A DNA stretch of 6,363 nt from an uncultured Bacilli bacterium (lineage in GTDB: Bacteria; Bacillota_I; Bacilli_A; RF39; UBA660). Shown one piece after another: positions 1-6,289 of this stretch; position 1 is the first letter of the stretch; the number at the start of each line of letters is the position of its first letter. The notes under the pieces were generated by a model. It did no database searches and had not been told where the DNA came from. It worked only from the letters and a program-made list of their open reading frames with translations. The DNA is taken from the NCBI GenBank assembly GCA_947630515.1, contig CANRHY010000058.1:1-6363 (forward strand), written 5' to 3'. A program made the position numbers and the translations under genes.

Positions 1-1532
<1,532 letters not shown>

Positions 1533-1549
<17 letters not shown>

Positions 1550-1567
1550 TTTACTTTAATTTTTTTT
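1533..1567. terminator. Candidate bidirectional terminator between convergent genes
   Basis: An 11-bp perfect inverted repeat (1533-1543 with 1554-1564) encloses a 10-base loop and ends in a T run (1560-1567). On the other strand the arm begins with five A, giving a U run. It spans both stop codons of the convergent genes, which are only six bases apart. The stem has a single G-C pair, so it would be a weak hairpin. Confidence 0.5.
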
Positions 1568-1915
1568 ATTTATTCCTATCATTCCTCCTAGTATACTACA
1601 AATTAAAAGTATTAAGAAATATAGTAGTGAAGAAAGTGATAATTTACTTCTAAAGATAAGTGCTAAAATAGTCATTAAAATTATTAAAATGCCACCAATA
1701 ACTCCCCCACTTAAATATCCTTTTTTATCACTAATTTTACCCGCTCTAATGCCACTTAATAAAAACATAACACACATATATATTAGTGATAATACACTTA
1801 CAATTTTATATCCTAAGAAATTAATGTGGGCAAGTAGTGTAATTACTAATAAATACACAAGTAAAGATAAACCAAATTTATATAATATTTTTAATATGTT
1901 TTTATAGTTTTTCAT
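1556..1915 (-). CDS. TIGR04086 family membrane protein
   Basis: A 119-residue integral membrane protein with four predicted helices at about residues 10-31, 35-55, 68-88 and 93-113 and short polar ends. The stretch GIRAGKISDKKGYLSGGVIG between helices 2 and 3, and the glycine-rich GGMIGINKK end, match my recollection of the TIGR04086 (YrzE-like) family of Firmicutes. The molecular role of that family is not known. It often lies close to tgt and yajC in Clostridia, consistent with its position here. The ATG at 1915 has AGGTGA four bases upstream on the minus strand. It is convergent with the tgt pair and divergent from the DUF421 gene. Confidence 0.8.
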   Translation of the reverse strand: MKNYKNILKILYKFGLSLLVYLLVITLLAHINFLGYKIVSVLSLIYMCVMFLLSGIRAGKISDKKGYLSGGVIGGILIILMTILALIFRSKLSLSSLLYFLILLICSILGGMIGINKKN

Positions 1916-1988
1916 TTAATCACCTAGTTAATTATATTTTTTGTTTAAAAAAATATTCTTTTATACATAATAATATTAGGTGAAATGT

Positions 1989-2636
1989 ATGGAAATGTTT
2001 ACTGTTATTTATAGAACTATATTTTTCTACTGTTTTATTCTATTTATTTATAGAGTAATGGGTAAAAGAGAAATAGGGCAGTTAAGTATACAAGATTTAG
2101 TTGTAAGTATTTTAATTGCGGAGATGGTAGCTATTAGTATAGAAAATACAAAAGATACTTTATGGCTTACAATTATACCAATACTAGTACTTGTAGTTTT
2201 AGAAATAATCGCTGCTTTTATATCTTTAAAATTTAATAGATTTAGAAATTTCATTGAAGGTAAACCTGTTCTTATTATAAATAAAGGTGTAATTAATTTT
2301 AAAGAAATGGTAAGACAAAGATATACTTTAGATGATTTACTTTTAGAGTTAAGAAGTAACAATATTAAGAATTTAATGGACGTAGAATATGCAGTACTAG
2401 AAAACAATGGAAAACTTAATATATTTAAATATAATTTTCTTAAGATTAAAAGTGATAATCCTTTTCCTTTAATACTTGATGGTATTATACAAAGAAGTAC
2501 ATTAAAATACATAAATAAAAGTGAAGAGTGGGTAAAAGATTTATTAAATAAAGAGGGAGTAGATGTAAGCGAAGTCTTTTATGCTTTTTATAAAAACAAT
2601 AAAGCCTATATAATAAAGAAAGAAGCAGTAAAATAA
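1989..2636 (+). CDS. DUF421 / YetF-type membrane protein
   Basis: A 215-residue protein with the DUF421 layout: three hydrophobic helices in the first 80 residues (about 5-22, 37-50, 57-80) followed by a soluble alpha/beta YetF-type domain. Family hallmarks are MGKREIGQLSIQDLV (24-38), IAEM (43-46), EGKPVLIINKG (90-100), RYTLDDLLLELR (111-122) and DVEYAVLENNGKL (131-143). Members are widespread in Bacillus and Clostridium; some are tied to spore or germinant-receptor membrane biology, but a biochemical activity is not settled. I chose the ATG at 1989, because AGGTGA (1978-1983) is correctly spaced for it; the GTG at 1980 lies inside that ribosome binding site. It stands alone, closed by a terminator directly after the stop. 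Confidence 0.88.
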   Translation: MEMFTVIYRTIFFYCFILFIYRVMGKREIGQLSIQDLVVSILIAEMVAISIENTKDTLWLTIIPILVLVVLEIIAAFISLKFNRFRNFIEGKPVLIINKGVINFKEMVRQRYTLDDLLLELRSNNIKNLMDVEYAVLENNGKLNIFKYNFLKIKSDNPFPLILDGIIQRSTLKYINKSEEWVKDLLNKEGVDVSEVFYAFYKNNKAYIIKKEAVK

Positions 2637-2664
2637 ATTAGTCTTTTAATTGACTAATTTTTTT
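2635..2664 (+). terminator. Rho-independent terminator after the DUF421 gene
   Basis: A perfect 9-bp stem, AAATTAGTC (2635-2643) with GACTAATTT (2652-2660), has an 8-base loop and runs into seven T (2658-2664). The 5' arm begins within the stop codon of the DUF421 gene. The 3' arm also holds the -35 box of the next promoter. Confidence 0.8.
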
Positions 2665-2678
2665 ATACATATTATAAT
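2650..2678 (+). promoter_or_regulatory. Sigma-A promoter of the ankyrin array
   Basis: TTGACT (2650-2655), 17 bases, TATAAT (2673-2678): five of six consensus bases at -35 and a perfect -10 with ideal spacing. Transcription would begin near 2685, leaving about 17 bases of leader before the first ankyrin gene. The -35 box overlaps the terminator hairpin of the upstream gene. Confidence 0.8.
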
Positions 2679-2701
2679 ATTTCGTATTAGTAGGTGGTAT
2701 T

Positions 2702-3415
2702 ATGACTTTAGATAAATTAATTGAAAATATATTTAGAAAAAATATAAATGATAATAAGGCTGTAATTATATTAAAAGATTTAATGAATAAAGGAACAACT
2801 TTAGAGGAAATAGAAGAGTTAAATTATATTGGATATTCTCTTTTAGGAACAGCTTGTAAATTTAAATTTATAGAAACAGTTAAGTTTCTTATAGGTATTG
2901 GGTGTAATGTAAATTTAAAAGTATGTGGTTTCTTTAATACTGAACCACCATTAATAGCTGCTTCTTGTAGAAAAAATAATAGTGAAATAATCGAGTTATT
3001 ACTTAATAATAATGCTCTTATAGATATTCGAAGTGAGTATGATTATACGGCACTTATGCATATTTGTTCATATGGTTATGGAGATTTAGAAACAGTAAAA
3101 TTATTATTAAAATATGGAGCTGATGTGAACTTTCGAAATTCTTCAGGACTTACTGCACTTATTATAGCAAGTATGTGGGGGTATGATGATATAATAAAAG
3201 AACTTCTTAAAAATGGGGCAAACCCAAATATAGTAGATAATTATGGAAAAACTGCTTATGACTATGCGAAAGATAAGAATTTAAAAAGTACATGTAAGTT
3301 ATTAAAAAATTATGAAAAATATAGAAATGAAGAAAGTACAGATATACATATCAAAAGTGAAGAAGAAATAAATGCTGCAGTAAAAAAATTAGCAATGAAA
3401 TTAGGGGGAGTATAA
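2702..3415 (+). CDS. Ankyrin-repeat protein 1 of the array
   Basis: A 237-residue soluble protein with no signal peptide or membrane helix. Residues 1-42 form a charged helical module ending in NKGTTLEEIEEL, shared with its neighbours. Ankyrin repeats follow at about 44-73, 81-111, 113-146, 149-179 and a capping one at 182-204, with typical VKLLLKYGADVN and LLKNGANPN cores. The DNYGKTAYDYA cap recurs in paralogues. Residues 208-237 are the shared acidic-then-basic tail (TDIHIKSEEE, then AAVKKLAMKLGGV). Ankyrin repeats bind proteins and are not catalytic; the partner is unknown. AGGTGG four bases before the ATG at 2702 supports the start. First gene after the array promoter; its stop codon touches the next start. 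Confidence 0.9.
   Translation: MTLDKLIENIFRKNINDNKAVIILKDLMNKGTTLEEIEELNYIGYSLLGTACKFKFIETVKFLIGIGCNVNLKVCGFFNTEPPLIAASCRKNNSEIIELLLNNNALIDIRSEYDYTALMHICSYGYGDLETVKLLLKYGADVNFRNSSGLTALIIASMWGYDDIIKELLKNGANPNIVDNYGKTAYDYAKDKNLKSTCKLLKNYEKYRNEESTDIHIKSEEEINAAVKKLAMKLGGV
3329..3378 (+). repeat. Tail-coding block nearly identical in ankyrin genes 1 and 3, first copy
   Basis: These 50 bases match 5670-5719 at 46 positions, including 26 identical bases in a row (3353-3378). They encode the conserved acidic half of the tail. The corresponding block of gene 2 is clearly more diverged. Confidence 0.85.
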
Positions 3416-4105
3416 ATGAATTTAGAAGAATTAATAGAAGAATTATTTTATAATGAAAAGGATGATCAAGAATTACTTGAATGTTTAAAGGAAAAAGTTG
3501 AGGAAGGTACAACTGGTAAAGATATTGATGCTTTAAGATATAGTGGTTTTCCGTTTTTGTGTTTGGCAATTGATCAAGGTTATTTAGAAACAGCAAAATA
3601 TCTTATTAATCTGGGCTGTGATATAAATTTACAAGATGAAGATGGCTGGACACCTCTTATGTATGCGAGTTTTTGTAATTATATTGATATAGTAACATTA
3701 TTACTTAGTAAAAATGTGGATGTTAATGTAAAAAATAATTATGGAAAAACTGCTCTTATATTTGCTTGTAAATCAAATTATCCCGTAATTGTGGAATTAC
3801 TTCTTAAGTATGGAGCAGATTCTAATATAAAAAATAGTGATGGTAGAACTATACTTATAAATGCGTGTTTAGAAGGTAATATCGAAATAGTAAAAATGCT
3901 TATTAAATATGGTGCTAACGCAAATATAATTGATAACTATGGTAAATCAGCGTGTGACTATGCAGCAAAATTTAATGCTGGAGCTTTGTGTGAAATATTA
4001 GAGCATGGTAGTATAGATGAAGAAAGTGCTGATATAGATTTAAAGAGCGATGAAGAGGTAAAGACTGCAGTTAGCAAGTTAGCGAAAAGATTAAGAGGTG
4101 TATAA
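3416..4105 (+). CDS. Ankyrin-repeat protein 2 of the array
   Basis: A 229-residue soluble ankyrin protein, the most regular of the set. The N-terminal module (1-43, with EEGTTGKDIDAL) is followed by repeats at about 45-74, 77-107, 110-140, 143-173 and a cap at 176-197 (DNYGKSACDYA). Repeats 2-4 keep near-canonical features such as DGWTPLMYAS and VELLLKYGADSN. The tail at 201-229 has ADIDLKSDEE and then AVSKLAKRLRGV. It begins immediately after the TAA of gene 1, and its ribosome binding site AGGGGGAG (3403-3410) lies in the last codons of gene 1, so the pair is certainly co-transcribed and probably coupled. Its own TAA overlaps the ATG of a broken paralogue (TAATG). Confidence 0.9.
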   Translation: MNLEELIEELFYNEKDDQELLECLKEKVEEGTTGKDIDALRYSGFPFLCLAIDQGYLETAKYLINLGCDINLQDEDGWTPLMYASFCNYIDIVTLLLSKNVDVNVKNNYGKTALIFACKSNYPVIVELLLKYGADSNIKNSDGRTILINACLEGNIEIVKMLIKYGANANIIDNYGKSACDYAAKFNAGALCEILEHGSIDEESADIDLKSDEEVKTAVSKLAKRLRGV

Positions 4106-4173
4106 TGACATTAGAAGAATTAGTAAAATAAGTAGAAGAAAACAAGTAAATTAGGTTTTTAGTAAACTTGTAA
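4105..4173 (+). pseudogene. 5' relic of a broken ankyrin paralogue
   Basis: The ATG at 4105 overlaps the gene 2 stop and has AGAGGTG at the right distance, but reads only MTLEELVK before a TAA at 4129-4131; in the same frame VEENK follows before another stop. These eight residues match the starts of the neighbours (MTLDKLIE, MNLEELIE, MTLENLMK, MSLEELIK). In another frame 4161-4172 reads SKLV, as in the paralogue tails. I read this as the front end of a decayed ankyrin gene; a short overlapping leader peptide is the alternative. Confidence 0.6.
4161..4173 (+). repeat. 13-base direct repeat, left copy
   Basis: AGTAAACTTGTAA here is identical to 5114-5126, 953 bases away, and the two copies bracket the zinc-motif gene. 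The core TTAGTAAACTTG (4159-4170) also occurs at 5722-5733 in the tail of ankyrin gene 3, where it encodes SKL, so the repeat comes from ankyrin tail DNA. Confidence 0.65.
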
Positions 4174-4196
4174 ATTAACTTAGATTATGCTACAAT
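4168..4196 (+). promoter_or_regulatory. Promoter of the zinc-motif gene
   Basis: TTGTAA (4168-4173), 17 bases, TACAAT (4191-4196), with an added TGC before the -10 (extended -10, 4188-4190). Spacing is ideal. Transcription would start near 4203, giving a very short leader. The -35 box lies inside the left copy of the 13-base repeat. Confidence 0.7.
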
Positions 4197-4218
4197 ACCT
4201 TTAAAGGAGGAGATTATT

Positions 4219-5022
4219 TTGAAAAATAATATAAATTCATTTGAAAAAGAATTAGAACAAGAACTATCTGAATGGAAAGTTCAAGAAGGCTCTTTTAGAG
4301 AAAATGAAACTCAATATAAAGAAGCACTTTCAAATTTTCAAATTAATAATAAGAAAAGACTTGAAAAAATTAAAAGAATAAGATTAAGTATAATAGAAGA
4401 AATAGATAATGGGTTAGAAAAAAGCAATTTAGAATTAAAAAAATTAAAAGAGGAATCAAATAGTATTTTATTATCTTATTGTAATAAATATGGTCATAAG
4501 TATATATTAGTGTCTAGAAATGTATTAGGCTCTACTAATAAGCATTCTTTTATATATGGATTTCAAAAAATATCTAAAAACACTTATAAATGCGCTATAT
4601 GTGGAAGACCTAAAAGTATTACTTCGAAAGGTTATGGTTCTTCTTCAGTTAAAAGATATGTTAAGACACTTCCGGAGGAAATTTATGATGATAACACTTT
4701 AACTACAGATGGAAAAACTTTACGAATGGTTTTAGAAAAAATTTCAAAATTAGAAGAATATATAGATTATCTTGAATCATTAAAGCCAAAATTATGTGAA
4801 TTACTTGGTCATGATTATGTTGAAGAACATGATAGCCACTTTACTTATTATGAATGTAAGTGTTGTGGTAAATATGTAGATTATATTGTTAAAACTGACG
4901 ATGCTGATATATGGAATAATTATCTTTTAGCTTTGAGTGAGAAATCAGATTTATCACTTCCAACATTTGAAAGTTATCAAAAAACTTTAACTATGGGAAA
5001 AATTAAGAAAGATAATAAATAA
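4219..5022 (+). CDS. Coiled-coil protein with two C-x4-H / C-x2-C zinc-type motifs, unknown function
   Basis: Not a family I recognise. The 267-residue soluble protein contains a two-part plan used twice. Residues about 5-85 are charged and coiled-coil-like, followed by C88-x4-H93 and, 31 residues later, C125-x2-C128-G. Residues 166-192 are a second short coiled coil, followed by C193-x4-H198 and, 14 residues later, C213-x2-C216-G. Both first halves have a Gly before the His (KYGHKY, LLGHDY). Each set of three Cys and one His would suit one zinc ion. No catalytic or DNA-binding signature is evident. Translation starts at TTG 4219: the next Met is at residue 170, and AAAGGAGG (4203-4210) sits eight bases upstream. 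It has its own promoter and terminator and interrupts the ankyrin array, between relics of a broken copy. Confidence 0.85.
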   Translation: MKNNINSFEKELEQELSEWKVQEGSFRENETQYKEALSNFQINNKKRLEKIKRIRLSIIEEIDNGLEKSNLELKKLKEESNSILLSYCNKYGHKYILVSRNVLGSTNKHSFIYGFQKISKNTYKCAICGRPKSITSKGYGSSSVKRYVKTLPEEIYDDNTLTTDGKTLRMVLEKISKLEEYIDYLESLKPKLCELLGHDYVEEHDSHFTYYECKCCGKYVDYIVKTDDADIWNNYLLALSEKSDLSLPTFESYQKTLTMGKIKKDNK

Positions 5023-5053
5023 TTTTCAATAAATATTTAAATATATTGAAAAT
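5022..5053 (+). other. Perfect hairpin at the 3' end of the zinc-motif gene
   Basis: ATTTTCAATA (5022-5031) pairs over 10 bp with TATTGAAAAT (5044-5053) around a 12-base loop. It starts in the last base of the stop codon. There is no T run after it, so it is not a classical terminator; it may protect the mRNA 3' end or act with the next hairpin. Confidence 0.5.
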
Positions 5054-5055
5054 GA

Positions 5056-5064
5056 TGGTATAAT
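5056..5064 (+). promoter_or_regulatory. Candidate extended -10 promoter before ankyrin gene 3
   Basis: TGGTATAAT is a perfect extended -10. A weak -35 candidate, TTTAAA (5036-5041), lies 17 bases upstream in the loop and arm of the preceding hairpin. Transcription would begin near 5071, only a few bases before a terminator hairpin at 5076-5104. Confidence 0.55.
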
Positions 5065-5075
5065 TAGAATAGTTT

Positions 5076-5104
5076 AGATATCATTAAATTATGATATCTT
5101 TTTT
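5076..5104 (+). terminator. Rho-independent terminator or leader attenuator
   Basis: AGATATCAT (5076-5084) pairs perfectly with ATGATATCT (5091-5099) around a 6-base loop and runs into six T (5099-5104). It can terminate the zinc-motif gene transcript. It also lies just after the candidate promoter at 5056-5064 and before ankyrin gene 3, so it would also affect expression of that gene. Confidence 0.75.
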
Positions 5105-5149
5105 AGTGTAGAAAGTAAACTTGTAATGAAGCTTAAAGGAGTAAGGTAG
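5105..5149 (+). pseudogene. 3' relic of the broken ankyrin paralogue (tail)
   Basis: Read in frame from 5105 this gives SVESKLVMKLKGVR and a TAG at 5147-5149. It lines up with the ends of intact paralogues: AAVKKLAMKLGGV (gene 1) and AAVSKLALKLRG (gene 3). The reading is closed upstream by a TAG at 5075, so no complete gene leads into it. Its AAAGGAG (5135-5141), coding Lys-Gly, now serves as ribosome binding site of ankyrin gene 3, as the tails of intact genes do. Confidence 0.7.
5114..5126 (+). repeat. 13-base direct repeat, right copy
   Basis: Identical to 4161-4173. Here it is part of the ankyrin tail relic, where it encodes SKLV and the first base of the next codon. Joining the two copies with loss of the material between them would restore a continuous tail sequence leading into gene 3. 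Confidence 0.65.
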
Positions 5150-5150
5150 T

Positions 5151-5753
5151 ATGTTAAAAATTTTTAAAAGAAATCTTTTAAGTAATGAGACTATGGAAGA
5201 GTATGGTATTTTATATAAAAAAGTTATAGAAAATGAACTTACTGATGAAGAAATAGTTAGTAGTTTAAAAGAATTAGTTAAAAAGGGAATTACAAGTAAG
5301 ATAATTGATATATATTCAAGTGAGTATGGTAATTTATTTATGCTTAGTTGTGGGTATAATAAGGTTAAAACTGTTAAATGTTTAATATCTTTAGGTTGTA
5401 ATATAAATGTAAGTGATTCTTATGGTGTATCAGCTTTAATATATGCTGTATTAAATAATGTACCATACCATACTTTAGAAGTAATTAAAGTACTTGTAGA
5501 AAATAATGTTATTACTGATTATAAATGTCAGTTTTACCAAGGGGAAACTGCTTATGAAATAGCAAAGGACAAAAGATATTTAGATATATGCTCTGTTTTG
5601 GAGTGCGCTTCTGATTTTGTTATGGACGAAGAAGATAAAAATATTTTTATTAAACCTGAAAATGAAATAGAAGAAAATACAGATATTGATATGAAAAGTG
5701 AAGAAGAAATAAATGCTGCTGTTAGTAAACTTGCATTAAAACTAAGGGGGTAG
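5151..5753 (+). CDS. Ankyrin-repeat protein 3 of the array (short)
   Basis: A 200-residue ankyrin protein, more diverged and with fewer repeats than genes 1 and 2. Its N-terminus is about 14 residues longer (MLKIFKRNLL, basic) before the shared helical module (LKELVKKGITSKIID, 39-53). Repeats lie at about 57-86 (VKCLISLGCNIN), 93-124 (LEVIKVLVENN) and a cap at 131-152 (GETAYEIAKDKRYLDI). A linker of some 20 acidic residues leads to the common tail at 174-200 (TDIDMKSEEE, then AAVSKLALKLRG). The ATG at 5151 is nine bases after AAAGGAG, which lies in the tail relic of the broken copy. Expression probably depends on the promoter and terminator at 5056-5104. Gene 4 follows after four bases. Confidence 0.88.
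   Translation: MLKIFKRNLLSNETMEEYGILYKKVIENELTDEEIVSSLKELVKKGITSKIIDIYSSEYGNLFMLSCGYNKVKTVKCLISLGCNINVSDSYGVSALIYAVLNNVPYHTLEVIKVLVENNVITDYKCQFYQGETAYEIAKDKRYLDICSVLECASDFVMDEEDKNIFIKPENEIEENTDIDMKSEEEINAAVSKLALKLRG
5670..5719 (+). repeat. Tail-coding block nearly identical in ankyrin genes 1 and 3, second copy
   Basis: Second copy of the block at 3329-3378, in the same reading frame, with four mismatches, all in the first 24 bases. The rest of genes 1 and 3 differs widely. Confidence 0.85.
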
Positions 5754-5757
5754 TAGT

Positions 5758-6288
5758 ATGACATTGGAAAATTTAATGAAATTATTATATGAAAGAAAAA
5801 TTAGTGATATAGAGCTAAAAGAAAATTTGGAAGTGTTAGTAAGTAGTGGAGTAACAGCCAAAGATATAGATAGAGTAACTACTTTTTATAAAGGAAATAC
5901 TTTTTTATGTATAGCAAGTGAAAAAAATTATATAGAAAGTGTTAAATACCTTATAAGTATTGGCTGTGACGTTAATTTAAAAGGACTTTTTGGTTATACT
6001 CCTTTAATTAATGCATGTATTTGGAATAATATAGAAGTAGTAAAGTTACTTCTTCAATATGGGGCAGAGACTAATATACCAAATATAGATAATCATACTC
6101 CTTTAATGTACGCAACTTTATCTAACAACAAATATTTAGTAGAATTACTTCTTAAATATGGAGCAAATCCAAATACTATAGATAATTATGGAATTTCTGC
6201 AAAGTCTCTTGCTTACTTAAATAATTTTACTGAAATTTATGAAATGTTTAGTGAAAAAACTATGGTATTATCTAAAGGAGAAAAATGA
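5758..6288 (+). CDS. Ankyrin-repeat protein 4 of the array (no tail)
   Basis: A 176-residue ankyrin protein. The N-terminal module (1-42, SDIELKENLEVLVSSGVTAKD region) is followed by repeats at about 47-76, 79-109, 112-142 and a cap at 145-166 (DNYGISAKSLA). Repeats keep YTPLINACIWNN and LLLKYGANPN cores. Unlike genes 1-3 it lacks the KSEEE...SKLA tail, ending instead in a short MVLSKGEK. The last codons still contain AAAGGAG (6274-6280), the ribosome binding site of the next gene. Its own site is AAGGGGG (5744-5750), in the final codons of gene 3. The stop is TGA; the next ATG follows after a single base. Confidence 0.9.
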   Translation: MTLENLMKLLYERKISDIELKENLEVLVSSGVTAKDIDRVTTFYKGNTFLCIASEKNYIESVKYLISIGCDVNLKGLFGYTPLINACIWNNIEVVKLLLQYGAETNIPNIDNHTPLMYATLSNNKYLVELLLKYGANPNTIDNYGISAKSLAYLNNFTEIYEMFSEKTMVLSKGEK

Positions 6289-6289
6289 T

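Noticed and set aside
1689..1907. A 72-residue open frame on the plus strand opposite the TIGR04086 gene
   Set aside because: It is antisense to a gene with family motifs and a good ribosome binding site, and shows no recognisable protein pattern.
2048..2512. A 154-residue open frame on the minus strand within the DUF421 gene
   Set aside because: It lies wholly inside a well-recognised gene, has a low-complexity Leu/Ile/Ser composition typical of antisense AT-rich DNA, and no domain.
4142..4171. Hairpin ACAAGT/ACTTGT upstream of the zinc-motif gene
   Set aside because: Six pairs around an 18-base loop without a T run is too weak to call a terminator or operator.
5022..5104. Riboswitch or T-box leader before ankyrin gene 3
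   Set aside because: There are two simple hairpins but none of the conserved T-box or known riboswitch sequence elements; only a promoter and terminator can be supported.
4174..5126. Insertion sequence or integron-type cassette with known recombination sites
   Set aside because: No transposase, terminal inverted repeats or attC-like folded site is visible; only a 13-base direct repeat supports insertion.
2702..6288. CRISPR or other short tandem DNA repeats
   Set aside because: The recurring segments are ankyrin codons with degenerate sequence and repeat length near 33 residues, not uniform repeats with unique spacers.
6286..6288. TGA read as tryptophan (Mycoplasma-type code)
   Set aside because: The gene would read out of frame through the next well-positioned start, Trp is encoded by TGG throughout, and no gene has an internal in-frame TGA.
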